From Triatoma infestans (taxonomy: Eukaryota; Arthropoda; Insecta; Hemiptera; Reduviidae): a stretch of DNA of 64,000 nt. The stretch is taken from NCBI GenBank assembly GCA_011037195.1, contig JAAEAF010014486.1:95637-159636 (forward strand). Direction: 5' to 3'. How positions within the stretch are numbered: the first letter of the stretch is position 1; each line of letters begins with the position of its first letter. The notes below the pieces were generated by a model. That model saw nothing but the letters and a program-made list of their open reading frames with translations. It searched no databases and had not been told where the DNA came from. The position numbers and the translations under genes are program-made. Shown piece after piece: positions 21,701-33,700 of this stretch.

Positions 21701-24700
21701 GGGAAGAGCGAGAGTGTACCATGGCAGCGTGGCAAGAAGAGTGGGATGCGGAGCGCCGAGGCCGCTGGAGCGCTATCTTAATTCCAGACATTAGAATGCG
21801 GTCCAGGGTTGGTTGAAGCCATGGTGAGGTAAATTATCCCTTGACCCAAGTCCTTTCTGGACACGGATTCTTCAGAGACTATCTGAAGAAGGTAGGCAAA
21901 GAAGAGGTATCGACCTGCTTGTATTGCCAAGCTCCACGCGACGATGCTCGGCACACGGTTTTCGAATGTGAAAGGTGGGCCTGACCCAGAAGTAACCTTG
22001 AGCAGGAGGTCGGGGAACTGGTGCCTGAAAGGTTTGCCCAGACTTTGTTGAGTAGTCGTAACAACTGGACAAGGGTTACTTCCTTTGTCCGGGAGGTAAT
22101 GTGGACTAAACGTGTAGAGGTGAATATGGGAGAAGGGGCCCCTTAGGGCTAGGTTAAGGAGCCTAGCCTGATGCAGTGCTGAGAAAGCGAATCCAGGCTA
22201 GGCTCAGGTGTATGGGGGAGGTTTTAGCCGGTAGGCATATTTATATGGAGTCCGGCACATTGATGTGCGTAAGTAGCATTTCCCCCCTCTTAAAAAAATA
22301 AATAAATAAATAAATAAAAACTAGGGGTAAGAGAAAGTAAAAACGTGTTATGGCGAATGTGTGGGTGTTTTTTTACTATTACTTTCTAGTAATACTCCTA
22401 GTAAGAGGAAGTATTGTAATCGTGTCAAATTTTCGATATCGAGTTTTCACTGGAAATATCCGTTTTGAGTCCAAAAAAGTGGTTTTTAGAAAATGGTCTG
22501 TTTTTTTTTTTTTTTTTATAATTCCTTTATTTTCAACATGCACCACAAAAGTATTATGTAAAATATTCATTAGGAGAAAATTATTAATTTTTTTTTTTAA
22601 CGAACAATTAATTAGTGCTAAAATAGAATTATTATAAAAATTTTATCTTAACTTATATAAATTTATTTATACAATAACTGATTATATATTTTCATAATCG
22701 TATTAAACCGCAACTATTTTTACAAATTAACAATAATTATTATTATTATTATCTAAATCACCATAATAACAAACTTTAAATCACTATAAATAAACTTTAA
22801 CAACATTAATTCTTAAAACTTTAAAATTAATTCAATTTAATTAAATGATTATAATAATTGAAAGCATACATACACATGCACCACTTACACATACATACAT
22901 AAACACACACACAAACATGTACGCATATTTACTTAATACATGAAAACCTACCACACGCGCATATTATGTAATTTTTTTTTTTTTTTAGTATTACTTTCTC
23001 TTATTTCGAAATCAAAATCTGAAATAAACTTTACAAAAGAATGAATAAGTGAGGGCAATCCCGGCTTTCTTTTCCTTTCTAATTTCAAAATTTCTGTTAA
23101 GCATGCAGTTCTTGATAAAAAATAATTTAGCGTCTTATTATATAAGTTTTTATAAGACTTGAAGGTGCGGAGTTGTTCCAACATTGCTGCCACCATACTG
23201 CCTCTTACGCATTTTCTATTTAAAGAAACCAATAAAACCTGCATTTTTTTTGTTTATTTTTAACTCTACAAAATTCTTTACAGCTAGCACTGCATCAGAT
23301 GTTCCAAATCAAGGTCTAAAACCATATTGACGATCAATAAGGCAATCGTTTTTATATGTGAAGTATAAGATTCGATCTATCATAAGTTTTTCATGGAGTT
23401 TACCTGTATTTGGCAAGATACAAATTGGACTGTATTTCGCCATGCTATCTAGATTCTTCTCCCCAGGTTTCACTGTCGGCATAATGATTTTTTTTTTCTA
23501 AACTTTTGGAAATATGCTTTTTATCAATAGAAAATATCTTATTGAATGGACTTAACTTTAAGGGTTGCTCAACTTTGTTGAAACACAGCATTCTTATCTA
23601 TCGCAAGACAATGGTACTTAGATAAGAGAAAATAAAAAAAAAACAAATACAAAGAAAGAAAGCAAAAAAGAAGAAAACGAGCAAATTGCTCGCGCGTCGC
23701 ATCGAGGAATGTAAATAAAACAATTCGTTGATAAGGGAGCCTAAAATATCAAAAGTTGGGGAGGGGGGAGAAAAAAGAAAGAAAAAGGAAATTAATGACT
23801 ATACGGAAGATTCTTCTCGACCGTTTTTAAATGATGGATGAGGATAGTGAGATTCGGTCATTTTAAAAATAAAAAAACATATTTTTGCCAACGTTTCGAC
23901 AAATTTATGTCTTGCTGCCACACTTGCAGCAGAGGGGTTCAGCATTCTCCAAGAACCGACCACCAACTCCGGTACACCAGGGAGAGGCGCATAATTAATG
24001 TTACACTCAATATAAAATTCTGTAAGGTGCAGAGGACATCACTGGAATAGCTTTTGAAGAATAATGTAACGCAGCCACTAGGAGAAAAAGCAGGCACCTC
24101 AAGTTCTCTTCTGGCAGGTTTTTCTGGAATGTTCCATGTGGTCTCTTTCGTTCTACCGTGCCTAGAATGTTCTAGAACCTTCCAGACCCTTCTCCAGGGG
24201 CATAAATAGGCAAAGAACAGCTCGAGTGAGTCAGTCTTGTTACAAACGGAGTGCGCGTTTGTGAAAAGTGAACTAAGAGGACTTTTGTTGGTTTAAACAG
24301 TGTATTTAAGTGCATATTTGTAATTTATTGTATTAAACAATAAATTAGTGTTGTTAGACGTTTAGGGTGTTTTATCTAAACGAACCCACTTAGCAACTAG
24401 TTGCAGTAGCTAGTTCAGAAAAACATTACAATACAATTTGTTATTTCGTCCTCTCTTCGTGCCATGTTTGGATAAGAATGAAAAGAGCTGATTTCATATT
24501 CTCAACTGCTCATCATGGTCATTTTTTATACCCTTATTCACTTCCTATCTCATATTACTGCATCGTTCCATCGATGCATCGATTTTGAACCTTAGAATGA
24601 ATTTTCCGTAATTACGCATCCAAATTGCATTTTTACTGTTTGTACTCAGAATGCCAGAATTTGTTGCCAGCTGCCGCCCTGTAAGCAGTTTCCCGGGGTT

Positions 24701-27700
24701 ATTTTTATTCATATTCCGTCTAGGTCCCTCACAACCTCTATATCTGGTTTGTTCAATGCTGTTGGGGCTGTGTAATAGAATGTAATCCACTTCTGCTATC
24801 TGTCTAGGTCCCTTACAACCTCTATATTTGGTTTGTTCAATGCTGTTGTGGCTGTGTACTAGACCGTAGTCCACTTCTGCTATCTCAGATAGTTAATTGT
24901 TCCTCACAACCTCTATATTTAATGTAAGGGCAAATGAGTAAAATTTGAAGTGTAAAGAAAATTTTGCATTTCATATATAATTGCATTTACAGATCAACAG
25001 AAAGTCGTGTGAGTGTTTCACACCGGATTTCTTAAGATATTTCTTTACACACACTCACACTTACCATTCGCTAAAATCATTTTTTGCACTCTGTGGAAGT
25101 CAAAACAAGTACTCGTTTTGAAAATTTGATACGATACAATGCTTCCTCTTACGGCATTAAGAAAAACTACATAAGTTTGCATTTTTAAATTGGTTTGAAT
25201 AGAGCGAAGGGAGCGATTAATAATGAGATATCTTGCCTTACCTAGTTCTAGTACAGTCCGAGAGCATCTTTATTCCAAATTGTGATCAATTAATTTAATA
25301 ATTTATCATGTAGATGATAGAAAAACACAAAGATTATATACGTATATTTTTTTTTTAACGAATTATATTAAGAATGAATTCTGTTCCCATGAAGTCCATG
25401 TAGTGCGAAAATAGAAATCCAAAAAATAATGAAAATAATAGGATACAGATAAAAATCCCAACATTTATTTGATAAATAATATTTTAGAGACCGTGGTATA
25501 AGAATTTCAAAGGTGATATAGAGCATCTCATAGACGGCAAGTTCGTAGTGTCCGGAGAAGTAGGAGTGATCAATGAAGAGAAAATAGAAATTACGGAATT
25601 ACCAATTGGTACATGGACGCATCCGTACAAGGAGACAGTATTAGAGCCAATGCTTAACGGTACTGAAAAGCAACCGGCACTTATATCGTAAGTAAGAAAA
25701 CATCATATAACTGATAACTTTAATTAATTACTAGATATGGTTGTATGTATGTACATGATCTGTCGTAGAGATTTCAAGGAATATCACACGGACACCACTG
25801 TAAGATTTGTAATCAGCTTGTCATCGGACAAACTGTATAATGCGGAAAAAGATGGACTACATAAAGTATTCAAATTACAGACTACCGTCAGTTTATCTTC
25901 TATGGTAAATTTGTTTGAACTATCACCTTCTTTGTCTTTAAAAATATTATAAAATTTATTTACATTAATGAATTTTGTTGGTTCATAGTGTGCATTTGAC
26001 AGACATTGTTGTCTGAGGAGATACGATACAGTCGCTGAAATTATGAAAGAATTTTTTGATTTGCGTCTTGAATATTATGGAAAAAGGAAAGCATATTTGG
26101 AGGGAGTACTAGAAGCTGAAGCCGATAAACTCAGCGATCAGGCCAGGTTTGTCCCGTGTTTACATTTATAATGAAGAGAAGTTCACTTCTCCAAGAATCT
26201 TGGTATCCTTGAATTACCCACCATTTTACACAAGGATCTACACGCTAATGATATAGACAGCATTACAGTATGAGATTAACCAGCTCAAAGACAAACTCTT
26301 GCTCATCTCCTCAAACTTTTCTTCTTAGATATTAATGTACATTTTACCAGTCATCTTTTTCACTACATAAGCGCAATCTTTAATAGTCTTTTTCCTCATA
26401 GTGGGAAATGGATAGTAATTTTTCATAGATTTTTGGTGGTCCCTTCAGCACCACTTACATTGATACTGCCAAAATTCAAACCTTTACACAACGGTTTGCA
26501 GATTTTTGTTTGTTTTTTAATTATCTGACCATTTTGGCAGCTAAGCCATTCGATATCTTGCTACCCATAGAGTTCAGACGTCCTTCGATAAGAATCTAGG
26601 TCGTGGAGAGTTTTCTAGTGTCCTCTATTGTAGGACCTAAGTCCAAATTGCCTCCGCCAGTCCTTTCTGCAGAGGTGAACCTGGAGGTCATCACAACCGG
26701 TCAGAAGTCTAAAACAGCAAACCCCATTTCTTCTTTGTTAAACTTGTTATTCTTCTAACAGGATGCGTGGTTACCATTGCTTTCCCTCTGCAATTTCTTT
26801 CGCATAATTTTCCTACGCTATTTTCGTGATGTCTTTCTTGATATTTAGCAAGATCAAGTTATTTGGTTTGCTCACAAGCCAAGACTCATTTCCGTTTCTC
26901 TCTTCGCCAGAAAATTTGAAGCTTCTTTTCCAGCTAGTCCACACAGTTGCTGGGATCTCTTGTAAAACAGAGATTCTTCCTTGATTTTCTAGAACTTTCA
27001 AGCAATTCTTATACCACGAAGAATGAACGTTTGAGACGTCTAACATGATGGGGACCAAAATCAGTATCAATTTTCGTGTGAACTCCAGCACATATATTCG
27101 GATTTGCATTGGAGGGTGCTATTTATCAGTGGGATACTTCGTTTTGGTGATTTTTAAGGCTATAGTTTTTATCTTCCAATCTGGAGTTTTGCCAGTTTTA
27201 TACCAAATTCTGGGAGTATCTGACCTGGGTTCTTTTGATTTGCAGTCGGGACGGTGTTTCAAATAGGTTAGTCCTTGCCCAGTTGCTCTGTATTTTCTTA
27301 GGCTTTGTGAATAAATGTCTCTAGTTTTTAATCTTTGAGTCTCCGACTCTGCAATGGTTCTATGTCTGCTTGGAGTTGAATAGCAGTGATTTGAGTTGGT
27401 TCTTTTGTTATTAGGCTTAAGGATTTATTCTAAGACGGAATTGCAAATGCCGGGCATCTGTTTCAGCAAGCGCTCCCTGCTGGCAATCCGTTTCGCCTTG
27501 GCCAATTTTTTCATCAAGCCAAGACATTTTCCCCATTCTTAACTTGGCTATAAATCTTCTCACCTACTCCTATCCTTGTCTAACCCAAAAATGGTAGTTG
27601 TATGCAATTGTTAGTTGTACCCATAGGTAAACTCTAGTTCAACGTTACACTCAGATTTTCACATTGTAAACTTCATAGACATTAATTCAGGGTTCTTTGG

Positions 27701-30700
27701 TGCGAGAATTCATGGTTCCATTCCTATGAGGGTCAGTTGGTATTGATCCAGCATCGTTCTCAAGAAAAAGGGAGGAACCTTAAGTAGCGAATCTAGGTAG
27801 GCAAGAATTAACGGTGGAGGAACGCGGCGGCACGCTTCCTATAAAAAGTTGGGCCTAACAAGCTTAGACTTTTCATGGGCTATTGCGATACATCCATGAA
27901 CAAACATTGAATTCCAAAGGGGCAGTTAGATTTGACTTTATTTCCTACATACATCTTATAATGATCTTTAATATCTAAATGCTACAAATAAATACTAAGT
28001 CTACAAGTTGGATTTGTTTCAAAGATTTTTCTTTCTTAATTTCTTCAGTTTCTTAGATATGTTTAATTTATGTTTAATGATGTGGTGAGCTTTCTTTTAC
28101 TCACTTTTATATTTGTACAAATTAAAAAGTGAATATTTAAAATTTATAGACTACTTTTTCTTATTTATAGATTCATCATAGAAAAATGTAATGGAGAGCT
28201 GGTAGTTGAAAACAAAAAGAAAGCAAAACTAATTGAGGAGTTACTTCAAAAAGGATATAGATCCGATCCGGTGAAAACTTGGAAAGCGAAACAAGTGCGG
28301 CAGGGAGAAATGGTAATGCTTTAACTATCAAATTTATATTTAACCATAAACTTCTTAAAATTTATTATATCTTATTAACCCTCTATCAGTAATTGTTTTG
28401 TTTCTTATTTGAAAGTATTGGTCATCCTGTACTTTCTAGATTAAGCTCTACAGCACCTAAAATATACACATGATTTTAATAAATATATAGAATTCAATTA
28501 ACGGAATGATTGTGTTAGAAGACAAACTGCAACCAGTTTCGTAAAAAGGCATTGCCGCCCACGGAAAAAATAGTACAGATAGAACTATCTAATACAGTTG
28601 AACTACCAAAATATTGCTGCTTCTTCAAGGGTCATTGTCAGAATTTTTCTTCTCCAAATATTTCCATTTTTCCTGCCCTTCCTCGTCCTGTCTCCTTGGC
28701 CTACTCTCCTTCATCGTCCTCTCGGTATCCATGTCCCTACCGTGTCAGTTTCTTCCTTATTATTTTCCCTTACATTTTCATCAATTCTCATTATTTTCCT
28801 CACTTATTCTTTACCCTTTTTTTCCTTGACTTTTTAATACATCTTTAGAAGAAGTTCATCTCCACTACTTCAACCTTCTTCTGCAGCCTCTTCGTCATTG
28901 TCTCTGCTGCATATAATCGAATGGTTTGTATGATTGTGAGGAAAATTGTTTTCTTATTTTTCAGTGATCGTGTATAATTTCACAGAACCGAATGTAACAA
29001 TCTTACTTCTTTTCTTGCTTGTTTCAGTCTTTCATCCTCTTTTTATCTGAAATAAATTTTTAGATAAAAATCCTCTTTTTATCCTCTTTATATTTTCTTT
29101 ATTATCTGAAATGGGCCTCAAGTATTTGATTACTTTTTCATTCTATTTCCAACACTTCGTCTACATTTCTTCTGACCACCAAGAATTCTGTTTTGTCATA
29201 ATCTATATGTGTAGTCCCTATATCCGGTATTAATTTCCTTATAAATTCGGGTCGTTCTTTCAATTACCACCTAGTCATCTGCAAAGAATAGCGTTCATAT
29301 GCGTCCGATCTCATTAAGACCTTGCTTATGTTCCACACTTCATTAAGACCTTCCCCATGAAGAATGTCTACAATTATCCATCTCTGTGGGAGTTTCATTT
29401 GGGCTTGGCGCTGATCCATGTATTTGCACAACTCCTGGGCAGGCGTGTGTGAGTTTTGACATGTCACTATAAATGTTGTTCGTGTTTTTAAGACGAACCT
29501 TGCAGCGTCAAGATTCCTTAAATGACTTCCCCACTTGGATATAATATTTCGTAGAGGCAATAGTTCACACAAGAATAGCTCCTCGTCATTTAACATATAT
29601 ATATATATATATATAATACAGGATGAGGAAGAAGTTCCAGAAAGAGATGAAGATGCCGAAGCTGCAGAAGAAGAAGCAGTTGTGCAAGGAGCTCCAGATT
29701 TTGATTACTTACTTGGCATGACAATGTGGTCTTTAACCATGGAAAAGAAAGAAGACTTGATTAACAAGAAGAATGCAAAAATTGCAGAACTAGGTGCACT
29801 TCGGGTTAAAACTCCAGGTGACATTTGGTTGGAAGATCTTGATGCTCTTCAGAAAAAGGTAATTTGAAATTAAACAAGCAAAATATTGCAGCCTGGGGCC
29901 AAAGAAAAAACTTTTAAAGATAAAAGTTTATCTTTTGCCCCAGCCAATTTTGCTTGCTTGATTAACAACAGCCAAACATAATATTGCTTATATTGGTAAT
30001 TTTAAATTTTGTGTTCATAAAAATAATAAGATGTAAAGAATCAAATTAGTTTTAACATCGGAAAGAATCTTCGGTTTTATTACATTTCGTTATAATGCAC
30101 TACTTGCATTGCACAATTTATTTCTTGCGTTTTGCTCAAGCTTCACCATACATTAGAACATCTAGTTAGTGATTCCTTTTATAGCTAGAACTTGTTCATT
30201 GCATATAGCAGTTTATAAAAGGTAGGTAATTTAGAGCGGAAGTGAGTATAATACTTTGAATTTGTTAAAAACTAGTTGCACACATCAATTGTCTCAACAG
30301 ATACTTTCTTTCTGTGTGTTTGTGTTGGGAGTTTAGTGTGGATTGTGAGAAAACGATAGTACCCTCAGGTATTCCAAGATCGAAGAATAGATTAGGATAC
30401 CAAGAGAATTTGAAAAGTTCTTGATCAGGATTCAGTTTCTTAATTCATGTAGTGGAGAACCGCCGTAATAAGTAATGTCTGTGACAATAGAACTTCGTTT
30501 GTTCATTACTTTGAAGCAAACCTTTATTCCATGTGTCACTTGATTATATAAATTTTATTAAACAAAAACATGATAAGATCACGATTCATCGAGAGTTGTA
30601 TATTATTGTAATTGTCGGCTGAACTAGGAACTAGGCTGTGGCAAGCTGAAGGGAAATTAGCAGATAAAGCATTTGTTAGGAAATAATCTGTACGGTTGGA

Positions 30701-33700
30701 AAATAGTTGCCTATTGATTATAGCTAGTTACAATGCTGACTGTATACTGACAATGCTAGTTACAATGCTGGCTATTTATTGAAGTATTTGCATGTAATGC
30801 CACTAATGGCCATTCTCTCAAATTGAAATAACAGCATCACAGCATCACTACGTAGATCTATTTTTACTTTCTTTTCGAAATTGAGTTTTCACCGGAAATA
30901 CACCTTAAATAAGTCCCCTGAGTCCAATGGTGGTTTTTTGAAAATGGTATGTATGTTGTCTGTATATCAACAGAATATCTCAAAAACGAAAAGATACAGG
31001 TAGCTCAAACTTTGTATTCCGTTTAAGTACTACCATCGCATTAAACACGAAGGTTTCGGACAAAATCCATTAACCGGAAGTGTGCCACTTTACTGAATAG
31101 TTTTTTTCAGTTTTTTTATGATTTTTCTCGAAAATGGCTCAACGATTTTCTTTAAACTTAAATATTAACTTTTATTTGCAACAATTCTCCGGGAAAATTC
31201 ATTAAGGGGACTTTTGGGGCAGCGGTGGGGTTATGTTTTCATCTAATTTGAAATTTCAGTTCAGCAATGTGCTATACAATTTTGTCAACTAAATATATTA
31301 ATTAGAATTATATAAGTTTCTGAAATTTCCAGTTTGAAAAAAATCGGTTGACTGGAAGTACTATTGTACTGAATAGATATTTCAGTTTTTGTGATTTCCT
31401 CCACAAAAATGCTGACTGTTTTAAACACTAATAAGATTGTTAGTGTTATAGTGGATATGAGAAGGAGAGAATAGAGTGAAATAAGGAGAGTAAGAAATAA
31501 ACTAGTAGATGTGCTGAACACTGATATAATGAGTAAGAAACACAAACTGCAAGGACTTTACATTGTTAGAGAATAAGATAGCAAGAGAATAAGAGTGACA
31601 GACTGGCTGAGAAAGTAAAGTGATGTTTTCTGACTCGTGTCGATAACTGTATTCCCCCTGGTCTTCTGTGATATATATATGTATAGAATTCTCCCTCCCT
31701 AGTCCAGTCTAGGTTGGGAGTGACTAATGTTTGTTTTAACTAATGTCTAATTCTTCGTTCTTCCGGATCCTATGAATCTTTAATGATTCAGATCTCATTG
31801 CAGTGTGACGAATATTTGCTATTTCGCAGTAAGAGTAAGTCATATGAGTGGTTCACACCACATTTTTAATATTAATAATTGCATGCTAGTGTAACAAGCA
31901 CCTAACGGGGTGTATAACATGAATAGATCACATTTATATTTATCTATATATATAAAAATTCAGCATCCGCATGTTTGTGGCCGCAAAACTCGAAAAGTAG
32001 TCGATGGATTGACTGAAATTTTTACACAACTTTGCATTTCTATATAAGAGTGTTTATATATACTTTTTAACTCCGAAGCTCCCACGGAAACGGGAAATTC
32101 CGAGCGTTTCTCGAGGTTGGCAGAAATAGACAGACTCAGCCGCGTTGCAATGGTGGTCGCTCTCTGAACCTCTTTCTCAACTATCGCTATAAGTACCTCT
32201 ATTCCGAAGTTCCCACGGAAACGGGAAATTCCGAGCTGAAATCCGTTCAAACGGCCATATTGCGGTAGCACTTGCTTCTTCAGGTATTGCTGCTACGTTG
32301 ATGGAAGGAGGTAGAACAGCGCATTCAGCTCTTAAACTGTCACTAAACATACACTTCACAGAAAAAACCCAACGTGTAACATTTCTAAAACATCAGGAAT
32401 GGGAAAGATTTTTCGGGCGTGCAAAATCATTCATGAGATGAGTGTATAATGGCTCATAAGAAGTCATTGGAAGCATTAGACCATACATTGAAAAACTTGC
32501 GAAATAATCAGGTTCCATTTAGTGGAGCATTGGTGTTACTATCCGGTGACTTCAGGCAAACGCTACCAGTGATACTCGCTCAGCACCAGCTGTTGAATTG
32601 CATGCCTGCTTGAAATATTCAACTCTTTGGAGCACAGTAAAAAAAGTTCATGAAACAACGAATATGAGAGTTCAACTTCAAAACGATCCAACAGCAGCCA
32701 TATTTTCAAACAATTACTAGAACTCGGTAACGGCACTGCTTCTACAAATCCAGAAACGGGAAAAATCACCTTCCCATCTAATTTCTGCAACATTGTAAGA
32801 AAATGAAGAAATTGGAAGAAATTTCTATATTCAAAAGAAGAATTAGTAGACAAGGTATTCCAAAGCATCGAAACAAATTATCAAAATCACGCATGGTTTA
32901 AGCGGAAGAGCCATTCTAGCGGCTAAAAATGTCGACGTACTCGATATGAACAACATCATTCTAAACAGAATCGCAGGTGAAACAGTGACATATAAATCCA
33001 TTGACTCCGTGAGGGATCAAAGTGAAGTAATTTTCCAACGGAATTTCTTAATTCACTCGATGTTCCCGGATTACCGCCTCACATTCTAAATTTGGAAATT
33101 GGAGTGCCAGTTATATAACTCCGAAACATCAATCAGCCAAAGTTATGCAATGGTACTCAATTAGTAGTTAAAAAATTGATGAATAATTTAATTGAAGCAA
33201 CAATTCTCATTGGACCCTTATAAAGGTGAAGACGTACTACTTCGACGAATACCACTCATTTCGACAAATATGCCGTTCGAGTTCAAATGACTTCAATTTC
33301 CATTACGCCTTGCGTAGGCTATTACTATCAATAAAGTGCAAGGACAAACTTTGCAAGTGTGCGGTTTGAATTTAGAAAACGAATGGGCAAAATTATATGT
33401 CACATGCTCCAGAGTCGGTAAACCATCTGATCTTTATGTTTATGCAGAAAACGGACAAACAAAAATGTAGTCCATTCTCTAGCATTACAATAAAAAAAGA
33501 CTTTCAGTTAAAAACTTTTTTTCTTTCTTTCCTTTCAGTGCACAGCAACGCAAAGTAGGGTATTAAATTGAATGATGTGTTTTCTTGCTGAATCTATGTT
33601 AACTATTGTAATACTTATGTTAACTTTCCTAAAAATCAGACTGAGCCACAGCGAAGCGTGGCCGGGTTAGCTAGTATTACATATTTATTTTATAATCAAA

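Larger units (their letters stand above)
17648..22319 (+). mobile_element. R1-clade LINE, nearly full length (4672 bp), with 15-bp target-site duplication
   Basis: Flanked by identical ACTAGGGGTAAGAGA at 17633-17647 and 22320-22334. It ends in an (AAAT)n A-rich tail. It contains ORF1 with three zinc knuckles, ORF2 endonuclease, RT and C-terminal zinc segment. Both ORFs have frameshifts and RT carries a 418-bp insertion. The target is REP-1 sequence, not rDNA. Confidence 0.92.
24065..24430 (+). repeat. Solo LTR (366 bp) with heat-shock elements
   Basis: Inverted ends TGTAA/TTACA. Internal order: heat-shock elements, TATA box, initiator, AATAAA (24339-24344), which is U3-R-U5 logic. No internal retroelement sequence adjoins either side. 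Flanks ATAA and ATAC are a near match to a 4-bp duplication. Confidence 0.6.

Noticed and set aside
23880..23930. Complete hammerhead core
   Set aside because: Has hairpin and GAAACG but no CTGANGA box; listed only as a PLE-end-like remnant.
28552..28848. Three overlapping plus ORFs rich in Leu/Phe/Ser
   Set aside because: T/C-rich intron DNA; several frames open at once is a composition effect.
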